Positions 55,850 through 64,000 of a stretch of 64,000 bases of DNA are shown here, piece after piece. Made by a program: the position numbers and the translations under genes. Source of the stretch: Entrophospora sp. SA101. Lineage: Eukaryota; Glomeromycota; Glomeromycetes; Entrophosporales; Entrophosporaceae. Position 1 is the stretch's first letter. Every line of letters starts with the position of its first letter. The notes below the pieces were generated by a model that was not told the origin of the DNA, did no database searches, and worked only from the letters and a program-made list of their open reading frames with translations. The DNA is taken from positions 1-64,000 of the forward strand of contig CAUDNR010001057.1 of the NCBI GenBank assembly GCA_958430865.1. Direction: 5' to 3'.

Positions 55850-55907
55850 AATATATCATTTTTAATCATGTCTATAGCTTTTCTTAGTTCCTTATCAATA
55901 TCTTTTC

Positions 55908-56219
55908 TTATTTCTTCGTTAAAAATAAAAGTATTTCATCAAGAGCTTCAAGCAAGATTGGAATAACTTCTTGGATCTTAGAGCGAAGTCTAATTGCTTC
56001 TTCTACTATTTTCTCAAAAGCTATTCCTCTATTTAGAACAAGAGTTCTAGGAGGAAGCAAAGCAACATAAATTTGGGCTAACTGAGATTGATAAGCTTCT
56101 TGTCGAATTTTATTTCACTCTAACAAATTCTGACAAACCTGGCTTACTTTCTCTTTTATGAGGGCAAACTCGGCTCTTCTTTGGGCTAATTCTTGGCTTA
56201 GTTGCTGTAATTCAATCAT
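55908..56219 (-). CDS. Hypothetical helical protein, 103 residues
   Basis: Frame from ATG 56217-56219 to TAA with one UGA-Trp. Mostly alpha-helical and coiled (LSQELAQRRAEFALIKEKV). In line with the next minus-strand gene upstream; they may form one unit. Confidence 0.5.
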
Positions 56220-56243
56220 ATTTCTTTCTACATTTCAAATCGT

Positions 56244-56525
56244 CTATCTCAAGAGCCTACCCGAAGAACTAGAAGGAGAAAACCCATCAATAATTCCTTT
56301 AATTTTATTCAGTAAAGCATCTGTTCTTTGCTTAAAAGCTTGGAATTTAGCATTTAAATCAGCAAGAGAAGTTTGGAGTTGCTCGATAGTTTGTCTTTGT
56401 TGTTGAATTTGGCTTTCTTGCTCAGAACCTGAGGCAACATTTCCGCAACGACATTGGCTTAAAATTTCCCGGAGAGCTTGGTTTTCTTGTCTGGTGCTTT
56501 TTATTACTTCTTTTATTCTATCCAT
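56244..56525 (-). CDS. Hypothetical coiled-coil protein, 93 residues
   Basis: ATG at 56523-56525, TAG stop. A CRCG motif near residue 26 and a Gln-rich coil (QQQRQTIEQLQTSLADL), ending in a Ser run. Function unknown. Confidence 0.5.
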   Translation of the reverse strand: MDRIKEVIKSTRQENQALREILSQCRCGNVASGSEQESQIQQQRQTIEQLQTSLADLNAKFQAFKQRTDALLNKIKGIIDGFSPSSSSGRLLR

Positions 56526-56527
56526 AT

Positions 56528-56623
56528 CTAACTCCCACTAATAATCCACAGCACCAACAAAAGGGCAAGGGCAACTCAAAATAAGCCCCGGTAAAAAGCC
56601 TCCTGGCGGAAAGAATTCAGCAA
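56528..56623 (-). CDS. Possible 31-residue membrane peptide
   Basis: TTG start, one hydrophobic helix (VALALLLVLWIISG) with UGA-Trp, ending two bases before the next gene's ATG. Only the spacing and composition support it. Confidence 0.25.
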
Positions 56624-56668
56624 AATAAACTAGTAATTGTGGCGAGACATGGCTAAAAATATTAATAT

Positions 56669-56992
56669 ATGGCAATCTCTTTAAATAAAAAAAAAGCCCT
56701 CAAAGATAAAGAGCGGCAAAGCAAAAAAAGAAAATATAAAACTCTAATCAAAAATCAGAGAAAAATAATTGAAAATGAATGCTCTAGACAGAGTACCTTA
56801 AAAAAAAATGAGACTAATTTTGCCAACTTAAAAAAATTATTCAGCCAGGGACAAAAAATTATTGATAAAGCCGTCCAAAAAGGAATTATCCATAAAAATA
56901 ATGCGGCAAGGAAAAAAAGAAAAATAAGCCAAAAAGTTAATGAATTAGAAAAACAAATTAATCTTGGTAATTCTACCCTAATCGAAGAATAA
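56669..56992 (+). CDS. rpsT: Ribosomal protein bS20
   Basis: The gene encodes 107 residues, very basic helical protein; KKALKDKERQSKKRK start and IDKAVQKGIIHKNNAARKKRK signature. Slightly longer than usual. Confidence 0.88.
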   Translation: MAISLNKKKALKDKERQSKKRKYKTLIKNQRKIIENECSRQSTLKKNETNFANLKKLFSQGQKIIDKAVQKGIIHKNNAARKKRKISQKVNELEKQINLGNSTLIEE

Positions 56993-57111
56993 ATTTTTTA
57001 GCCAAGGTTCGCTTAGCCGAAATTTTAAAATTCGAGGCTTGTTAATACTATATTTATTCATTATTGTTAATCTCTTTTTTTCACTCGTGGTTTTGATTGC
57101 GTTGCTCGAAG

Positions 57112-58074
57112 TTAATTTTTGCTTGTTTTTCTTAAATACTCAGTTACGGCTTGGGCGGCAATTGCTCCGTCTCCCGCGGCAGTGGCTATTTGCTTAATTC
57201 TTTCGGGATGAATAACATCACCAACGGCCAATAATCCGGGAATTTTAGTCGCACATTTTTCGTTGACGACAATATAATTCTTGCCATCACAAACGTCCAA
57301 GTTATGCAAAAAATCAGTATAAGGCAACAAACCAATACACGGAAATAAAGCATTAACTGCCAACTTTTCTTGAACAAAATTTTCTTTGCCTGTTTGCGAA
57401 CTTTTTAAAATTAGGTGGGTAATTTTCTTCTTTTTTTTTTCTATTTCACCACCAATTTCGCTGACTATTGTGTTGAAAATCAACTTAATTCGGGGATTTT
57501 GCTTAATTTGTTGTTCAATTTCTGGGTCTACTCGAAATTGTTCCCGCCGGTGAATTAAATATACTTTTTTCGCAATATTGCTGAGATAAAGAGCAGCTTC
57601 GCAAGCCGAGTAGCCGCCACCAACTACGGCCACAGTTTCACCTCGAAAAAGAAAACCATCACAGATAGCGCAATAAGAAACTCCAAAATTAGTAAACTCT
57701 TCCTCCCCAGGGACTTTCAATTTATTTTCGACAGTTCCCGAAGCAATAACTACTGCTTTGCTGAAATAAGTTCCATTTTTAGTTTTTACGGCAAACATTT
57801 CTTGTTCGTCCTTGGTTAATTCAACTACTTCTTCGTCTTTTCAATCAATATCATAAGAACGAGCGTGCTCAGTCATTTTGATGGCTAATTCTGAACCACC
57901 TATTTTAGAAAAGCCGGGGTAGTTTTCCACCTCAGCCGTTTTGTTTAATTTTCCACCGGCCAAATCTTTTTCGAAAATCAAAGTTTTTAATAAAGCTCGC
58001 TTGGCATAAATCGCGGCGGTCAAGCCCGCTGGTCCAGCCCCGATAATGATTAAGTCGTGTTGTTGATTTTCCAT
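57112..58074 (-). CDS. trxB: Thioredoxin reductase
   Basis: The gene encodes 320 residues. FAD-binding [12 protein letters not shown], redox-active CAIC (in [12 protein letters not shown]), NADPH-binding [13 protein letters not shown] and C-terminal LLAVGDV...[13 protein letters not shown]. It keeps thioredoxin reduced, which supplies ribonucleotide reductase. Confidence 0.95.
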
Positions 58075-58127
58075 AACTTAGTTTTCTACGCTGGCAGCAA
58101 ATAAATCGAAACAAACTCCATGAATAA

Positions 58128-58562
58128 TTACTCCCAAGCCCCGATTTTTTTCCTTAACTCTTCCATTAAGCCAGGATCGATTTTTCGTTCTTTAAAACCT
58201 TTTTCGAGACCAGCATTCAGAGCAATCAATTTATCTAATTTTTTAACATTTTCTTGCCGTTCAGTAGCTAAAACTTGACCTTGAATCTGCTTTTGGAGAG
58301 TTAAGATTTCTACTTCTCTTTGCCAATAGTCCCACAATAAAATCATTTTATTTTCTAACTTGGTGGCTTTTTGTCATTCTTTGGTGAATCACTGGTTAAT
58401 TTCTTGGAACTTGCTTTGAAATTTGGCTTTTAATTCTTTTTTTTGTTGAATTAAACTTTTTAGTTCAACTTCTAATAAGCGAAGGGTTTGCTCAGCTCGC
58501 GGTTTGTCAGTTTCCTTGCCGTTGAGTACTTCTTCAATTTTAGTTATTTTTTTATCATCCAT
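58128..58562 (-). CDS. Hypothetical coiled-coil protein upstream of trxB
   Basis: The gene encodes 144 residues. Almost entirely helical and charged (KSLIQQKKELKAKFQSKFQE), UGA-Trp codons. It ends 53 bases before trxB, same strand. No family recognised. Confidence 0.6.
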
Positions 58563-58878
58563 ATTGATTATTTTTTGGGTCTTGGGAGTTAATTTGACTT
58601 CATTTTGATTTAGGAAAATTGAATTGTTTAACAGTTATTTTATTAAGTTTTATTAATTAAAGCAACATTATTTTTTTTGGCAAATTCCCGCAATTTTAAT
58701 TTGGGTTGGTAAAATTTATTTATACTTTGACGAGAAACTTTAGCCAAAAAGAATTTGAATTCCGGTCAAGAAAGCCGCTAGTTTGCGTTCTTATTTGGCG
58801 AGGAATTTTAAAAGTTATTAAATATTATATGCTTATACTGAAAACATTCAAATGTTGATTCTCTAAAAGAACTAAAAA
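58563..58878. other. Intergenic between divergent genes
   Basis: Divergent promoter region for the 58128 gene and ychF; no gene seen. Confidence 0.4.
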
Positions 58879-59964
58879 ATGATCAAAATTGGTTTAGTTG
58901 GTTTGCCAAATGTCGGAAAAAGCAGTTTATTTCGTTTCTTGACCAAAAAAGAAGTGTTAATTGCTAATTATCCCTTTGCGACTATTGACCCTAACCATGG
59001 CGTAATGCCCATTGCTGATTTTCGTTTGGAAAAATTAGCCCAAGTCTTTCAGAGTGCTAAAACAACTCCCAGTGCTATCGAATGAGTAGACATTGCTGGT
59101 TTAGTTAAAGGTGCGGCTCAAGGATCGGGCTTGGGAAATGAGTTCCTTTCCCACGTTCGGGAAGTGGACTTAATTTGCCACGTGTTACGTTGCTTTGCTG
59201 ATTCCAATATTGAACACGTGGAAAAAAGCGTGGATTCTCTCCGCGATTACGAAATTATCCAAAGCGAATTAATTCTTGCTGACTTACAACAAATTGAGAA
59301 AAAAAAACAAAAGTTACAAATTTTACAAAAAAAACAACCACAGCAAGCCGAAAAAGAATTAAAAATATTAGCATATTTGGAGCAAAATTTAATGAATGGC
59401 TTTGCTCTTTCCCAATTAAAGTTAAACGCTGAAGAAAAAGGTCAAGAATGAATAAAAATAATTAAGAGTTATAATTTATTAACGATTAAGCCAGTGATTA
59501 TTATTGCTAATTATAACCAGCCAGCGGAAATAAAAGTTTTGGAAAGCTACGCCAAGGAAAAGCAAATGTGCTTTTTTGCCCTCTCGGTGCAAATTGAAAA
59601 CGACTATCTAAATTTGTCTGCTGCGGAAAGAAAAGAACTGGGGACAAATTGACAAAGTGCTGACCTTAGTTTGCTTATGGCAAAAATTAAAGAATTATTG
59701 AACTTGAAAGTTTTTTTCACAGCTGGACCGAAAGAGACCAAAAGTTGATTGGGCGGTAAAAAAATGAATGCCAAACAATGCGCTGGCTTAATTCATTCTG
59801 ACATCGAAAAAGGATTTATTCGCGCCCAGGTTTATAATTACCAAGATTGATTAATTTGTCCTAACGAACAACAATTAAAAAGGTTGGGAAAAATCCGCAC
59901 AGAAAGTGCTCAATATATCATTAAAGATGGAGATATTTGTCATTTTTTGTTTAATAAGAATTAG
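58879..59964 (+). CDS. ychF: Redox-regulated ATPase YchF (OBG family)
   Basis: The gene encodes 361 residues. G1 GLPNVGKSS, switch [18 protein letters not shown], coiled-coil insertion, and C-terminal TGS domain ([12 protein letters not shown] ... GDICHFLFN). UGA-Trp at several conserved Trp positions. Confidence 0.95.
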
Positions 59965-60032
59965 AAAAAATCCAAAAAGTTTTGGTTAGAAAATTAAAAA
60001 GTTGCCGGGAAAAATAAAAATCTTTAATATAA

Positions 60033-60593
60033 ATGAAGAAAACAACAAAGGCGGTGTTGACCCAAAAAACTCTCAATCTTTTACAAGAAAAGCAAAAAAA
60101 TCTCGATATTTTTATCCATCAGCAAAATAAATTGGAAATGAAAGATACTTTTTATTTGCGCAAAATTGCTTTATTTGTCGAAATTGGAGAAGTAGCTAAC
60201 GAATTAAAAACTTTTAAGTATTGAAAAAAGGATAAAAAAATAAATTTAGAAAAGGTTCAAGAAGAATTAATTGATTGTTTGCATTTTTTTCTGAGTTTAG
60301 CCAATTCCGCTAGGATTGATTTTATTGCTTATCGTTTTCAAAATTTTTTGAGCGAAGGAGAATTTGCTTTAAATAATCTTTTGCTTAGCCTTTTCGAAAG
60401 AACCAAAAAACTTAATTTGCCTCGGCCAAGGAAAATTAAGGGTAAAACCAGCAAAACCGAAAAAAATTACCAGGGTTGATTACGAAATTTCGAAAAATTA
60501 TGCTGGCAGGCAGAACTCGACGAAAAAAAACTGCTGAATGTTTACACGCAAAAAAACAAAATTAATCAACAAAGACAGTTAGAAAATTATTAG
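60033..60593 (+). CDS. Dimeric (all-alpha) dUTPase-like NTP pyrophosphohydrolase
   Basis: The gene encodes 186 residues. Metal-binding pattern EIGEVANE then EELIDCLHFFLSL, typical of the dUTPase_2 branch of the MazG-like superfamily. It removes dUTP and supplies dUMP. Confidence 0.8.
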
Positions 60594-61015
60594 TTAAAAG
60601 AGTTTAAAAATTTTAAATCCGAAAACTGGCTAGAACAGGCCAAAAACCTGGAAAACTTGGTCAAAAAAGAACAAGTCTAAGTAATTTCTTGTGAGGTCAG
60701 CACCCTGTGACAAAAACAGAATTACAATTATCATTTTGATAACCCAATCAAACTAGTAGGACATTATGAATATTTAGCCCAAGAATTAAGGATTGAATAT
60801 GTCCCAATCAGCAATCAGTATATGTCAAAGTGAGAAGCCCAAGCCAAAGAAGGAAAAATTGCTGGATTAGTTTGCCAAGAAGTGCGAGGGAAAGGCCGAC
60901 CCCAAACAAACCTGAACTTTTAAAGGAAAACAATTAAACGACCACGAAAAAGATGCTGTGCTTATTTTCTGAATTTATTGGGTAAAGTTTAGCAAGAGAA
61001 CATGGCCATTTGCTT
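60594..61015 (+). pseudogene. Decayed RNase-H-fold (RuvC-like?) gene remnant
   Basis: A coding-like trace: WLEQAKNLENLVKKEQV, in-frame TAA at 60678-60680, VGHYEYLAQELRIEYVPI, then a frame change near 60920 to LNDHEKDAVLIFWIYW. The late HEKDA acidic motif and overall pattern suggest an RNase-H-like nuclease. No intact reading frame. Confidence 0.35.
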
Positions 61016-61347
61016 AATTCAACTTTTTCTCTTTGGGCATCACTTTCTCATTGCCTTGGTCTTCCTCCTTGGGCTCCTCACTCGGTTCATTCGTCATAGG
61101 AATAGTCAGCTAGGTGGACCGGGTTATCCGAGTAATCCGGGTCGTCAAATAATTCTCTTCTTTGTTCGTATTCTCGTTTGGGTAGTCGGGTGTAAACTTC
61201 CTCTGGTTCCCCGGGAAATTGTCCCCGGATTTGGATAGTTCGGGCATACCGGGATAGTTTGGGTTTCCGACCTGGCACGTTAATGGTTCCTCCTTTCAAC
61301 CCGTAGCCAACATTTGTCTTTTGGTAATGTCTATTTGCTATAGACAA
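60934..61347 (-). CDS. Hypothetical protein downstream of rplP
   Basis: The frame holds 137 residues from TTG 61345-61347 to TAA 60934-60936 with UGA-Trp. A basic N-terminal part (GYGLKGGTINVPGRKPKLSR) then an acidic Tyr/Asp-rich part. It overlaps the remnant on the other strand. No family recognised; the weak start lowers certainty. Confidence 0.4.
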
Positions 61348-61380
61348 AAAGCAAACAAAAGAAAAAACTAGATTAGTTCT

Positions 61381-61800
61381 CTAAGTTGGTGCTAATTTCT
61401 TTTCAATAACTTTACATTTGATGGGTAATTTGTAACTAGCAGCATGAAGGGCTTGATGGGCTACTTCTCGGCTTGTTTCGTTTAACTCGAACATGATAGT
61501 TCCGGCTTTTACCACTGCTGCCCAACTGTCAATAGAGCCTTTTCCGGAACCCATTCTGACTTCCAAAGGTTTTTTGGTTCGTGAGAGATGGGGGAAAATA
61601 TTAATCCGCATTTTTCCTCCCTTGCGAATAAAACGGACAATTACCTTTCTTACCGCTTCAATTTGATTATTTTTAATTCAAGCACCCTCTTGGGCCTGGA
61701 GACCATATTCTCCTCACGTGAGTTCTTTGTTTCCTTTGGCTTTTCCCTCATAAGAAGTACGGTGAGGAAAACGATACTTAGTTTTTTTAGGTATTAACAT
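61381..61800 (-). CDS. rplP: Ribosomal protein uL16
   Basis: The gene encodes 139 residues. MLIPKKTKYRFPHRTSYEGK start, WIKNNQIEAVRK and GSGKGSIDSWAAVVKAGTIM are diagnostic. Neither rpsC nor rpmC flanks it. Confidence 0.96.
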
Positions 61801-61858
61801 ATTTTAATTTTTAACAAACTTTTGATCCCTTTTCATTTCGTCTATATACCAAGTAAAT

Positions 61859-62059
61859 ATGAAAAAACAATTAAAACAAAACGGATTTGCCGACCACGAA
61901 CCTCAACGGTTAAAATTGCGAGATTTTTCTCACGAAGATCCTGCTTGGGAATTGGGTCGAGAAAAAAAACGGTTTAATGCCTTTGAATGAGAAGTTAATT
62001 GCTTATTATGCCAAGTTTCTTGACGACACTTTGGCAGAAATCGAGGGAGGATAAATTAA
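61859..62059 (+). CDS. Small hypothetical protein, 66 residues
   Basis: ATG 61859 to TAA 62057-62059 with two UGA-Trp and a CLLC pair. Charged; no family recognised. Confidence 0.4.
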
Positions 62060-62370
62060 TTGTGGTAGAATAAAACTTAATACTATTATTTTACTTTCAA
62101 GCCGACTATATCGACGATGATGGCCAAGAGCCAAAAGCAAGGAGGCATATATCAGATGAATTAACAAGAGACAAAAAAATAATTCCTGTGGAGGATAATA
62201 AATTAAAAAAACCCAAAAAATTGCCTTGGTGAACTAATGATAAAGAAAAAGAAATTATGAAATCAAAATGGCAAACTATATATAAAAAAATGGGCGGTAT
62301 ACCATAAAATATAGTTATAGGTAAAAACCATGAATAGCTCTCATAAGCACGCAAATATAAATATCTTGTA
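62060..62370. other. Region with a start-less coding fragment
   Basis: A frame without ATG (about 62090-62307) reads FQADYIDDDGQEPKARRHIS and ends KKMGGIP at TAA; possibly a 3' remnant. Otherwise AT-rich. Confidence 0.3.
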
Positions 62371-62523
62371 ATGTCGCAGGCAAAGATTCAAGTAGCAATT
62401 AAAAATAAAGATAAATCCGAGGAAGCATTTTTGCATTTCCAAAGGATTACTACCTATTTACGTAAAAAATGTCGTAATAAAATTTATTTTACAAAAAAGA
62501 AGCAAAGAAGAAACAACAAGTAA
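62371..62523 (+). CDS. rpsU: Ribosomal protein bS21-like
   Basis: The gene encodes 50 residues. VAIKNKDKSEEAFLHFQRIT and a basic tail (KKKQRRNNK) fit bS21 in size and pattern, though divergent. Confidence 0.55.
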   Translation: MSQAKIQVAIKNKDKSEEAFLHFQRITTYLRKKCRNKIYFTKKKQRRNNK

Positions 62524-62533
62524 AAAAATTAAT

Positions 62534-63301
62534 ATGAATGAAGATAAGAAATTCGATATAATGATTGGTGAACAAAGGGAAGAAATTGATTTAGGAAAAG
62601 GCTTTCAAGCCGAATTTTATCTGTATTTGTATGATAAAAATGGAAATCCAATAAACCAAGCTGACCTCGTGAATGAGGGTGTAACTGCTAAACTGCAAGT
62701 ATTCGTTACCAAAAATAGTGATAAATTTCCGGACAAAGTGAGCGAACTTACTTGCCGATTAAAAGAAATAAAAAATTGTGAGCAAACGAGCGACGGAAAA
62801 CTCATAATTACCGCTGATGACCAAGAAAAGGAAAAAATCCTAGACCGTATTAATAATGTCAATGGCAAACTTGTGGCAAACAATTTTGAAAATGAAATCG
62901 GTGGCGACGGTCGTTTACTAGAAAAAGGTAGCGATATAAGATTTAAAATAGAAAAAGACCAAGCCGATGGAAGAGGAGTTCGGGTAGATATATACAAATG
63001 CCCAGATGAAAGTCCAATCAAAGCTGGGCAAAAAGACATCCAAAAGATTTCTGGCAAAATGATCGAAATCGACCTAATTTGAAATCGTCGGATTCAGCTA
63101 AATTTGAAAAAGGAAATGCTAAAATTTGTTCCTCCACAAACTACCAGCGAACCGAGAAAGTGGAAAGGATGACAAATCGGTTTAATGATTGGCGGTCCAA
63201 TTGTTCTTTTAGGAATTATTTTCCTTATTTTCCACCGACAAATCAAAGATTGATGAAGAAAAAGAAAAAGTAAAAAAGAATCTCAACTAGAAGTCTTTTA
63301 A
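62534..63301 (+). CDS. Tail-anchored hypothetical protein
   Basis: The gene encodes 255 residues. An acidic N-terminal domain with beta-strand character (AEFYLYLYDKNGNPI, KLIITADD) and a C-terminal membrane helix (IGLMIGGPIVLLGIIFLIF) followed by a basic tail. UGA-Trp at 63080. Its TAA overlaps the ybeY ATG. No family recognised. Confidence 0.7.
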
Positions 63302-63756
63302 TGGTTTGTCAGTTGAATGTTGTCAATGAAAAAAATTACCCCTTGGCAGTTAAACTGAAAAATAAACTTAACAAAATTACTCAATTAATAGAAGAAAATA
63401 CTGACTTGGATAAGAGAAAAAATTGATTTCTTAGTCTTATCCTCATTAATGAAGAAGAAAGCCAACAATTGAATAAGCAATACCGCCAAAAAGACTACCA
63501 AGCTGATGTTTTAGCGTTTCCTTTTGCTCGTCTTTACCAGGAAAAATTGGCTGATTGCGAAGATTTAGGCGACATTTTTCTTTGCTATCCTTTGATACAA
63601 AAACAAACCTGAGAATCCCCCTCTTCCTTCGAGGAAGAAATTTGTCTCATTTTTACCCACGGAATGCTTCATTTGCTAGGCTACAGCCACCAAAAAGAAA
63701 AAGAAAGAGAAATAATGTTTGCTTTACAAGAACGAATTCTGACCAAAATAAATTAA
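63301..63756 (+). CDS. ybeY: Endoribonuclease YbeY
   Basis: The gene encodes 151 residues. Zinc motif [11 protein letters not shown] (HxxxHxxGxxH), preceded by ADVLAFPF. A 16S 3'-end maturation and ribosome quality-control nuclease. Confidence 0.92.
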
Positions 63757-63765
63757 AAAGCTCGA

Positions 63766-64000
63766 TTAATATTGCCCAAATCTGGTAATCTTGGCTTTTT
63801 TATCTCAAGGATTACGATAATAGAGACTAGCAAAATAGTTTCCCAAAGGAGGGAGTTTATTCAATTTTTTCAAAACCCAAGGCTGTCAAGGAATCATTAC
63901 TGCGACACTGGCGACTTGCTTTTCATGAACAATCAGAAAAAGGACGCTTCCCTGTTTAACTTTTTGCTTTTCTTTAACTAAGCAACGAACCACTTCGTAA
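63766..64000 (-). CDS. C-terminal part of an unidentified protein (runs off the right edge)
   Basis: Minus-strand frame open from the window edge to TAA 63766-63768 with UGA-Trp (VAVMIPWQPWVLKKL, GNYFASLYYRNPWDKK). No family recognised; convergent with ybeY. Confidence 0.45.

Noticed and set aside
1..64000. CRISPR arrays or transposase-type insertion sequences
   Set aside because: No regularly spaced direct repeats or recognisable transposase frames were seen on either strand.

Overview
The window comes from a low-GC mollicute that reads UGA as tryptophan. Key evidence is the conserved tryptophan of the AsnRS motif 'RHLAEFW', encoded by TGA at 17328-17330; RNase HII, YchF, MnmE, HIT and many other genes also need UGA=Trp to stay open. 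Most genes listed here are therefore longer than a standard-code reading shows, and several apparent short ORFs fuse into one gene. A serine/threonine kinase gene near 52 kb has the architecture and motifs I remember from the huge kinase families of arbuscular mycorrhizal fungi (Rhizophagus and relatives). Together with leucine-rich-repeat (LRR) genes, this points to a mycoplasma-related endobacterium of Glomeromycotina ('Candidatus Moeniiplasma glomeromycotorum' type). That assignment is an inference; no database search was run.

Layout. 1-3.2 kb: a large J-domain, serine-rich protein (minus strand, cut by the window edge) with a (GA)34 tract upstream. 3.2-5.2 kb: argS and tRNA-Pro. 5.4-8.4 kb: accessory block with a GIY-YIG protein, a tail-anchored protein carrying (AG)18 inside its reading frame, and a two-gene toxin-antitoxin-like module. 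8.5-10.5 kb: a UvrD/PcrA helicase. 10.9-13.9 kb: small zinc protein, a 10-N gap, and a broken LRR/coiled-coil gene. 14.4-23.8 kb: mostly housekeeping genes (mnmE, smpB, tRNA-Leu, asnS, a class Ic-type nrdB, rpmF, rpmE, tsaE, sufS, HIT). 24.0-28.8 kb: a complete 16S-23S-5S rRNA operon with clear processing stems. 29.2-30.6 kb: CPT-like kinase, infC, rpmI. 30.8-35.6 kb: a single 1610-residue tail-anchored coiled-coil gene. 35.7-39.9 kb: rplC, rpsI, DEAD-box helicase, tRNA-Thr, trpS. 40.0-43.6 kb: a two-gene restriction-modification system with nuclease and methylase apparently fused. 43.7-46.2 kb: ndk, rnhB, two tRNAs, a shortened gatB. 46.9-50.4 kb: a glycan-type locus (methyltransferase, GDP-mannose 3,5-epimerase-like, glycosyltransferase), two of three genes frame-broken. 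50.7-56.5 kb: LRR-kinase gene, zinc-ribbon and membrane proteins, an HExxH protein and a second toxin-antitoxin-like pair in reverse order. 56.7-64 kb: rpsT, trxB, ychF, dUTPase, rplP, rpsU-like, a tail-anchored protein and ybeY.

How it hangs together. The housekeeping genes are intact and compact, but ribosomal protein genes that normally sit in long operons (rplC, rplP, rpsI, infC-rpmI without rplT) appear alone. The accessory genes share recurring parts: LRRs, a Trp/Gly-Phe repeat, CxxC zinc modules, coiled coils with C-terminal membrane anchors, and a common C-terminal tail (YGTPxSSK). They also carry nearly all the frameshifts and all the dinucleotide repeats. This suggests a fast-evolving, possibly phase-variable interface with the fungal host set on a conserved minimal core.
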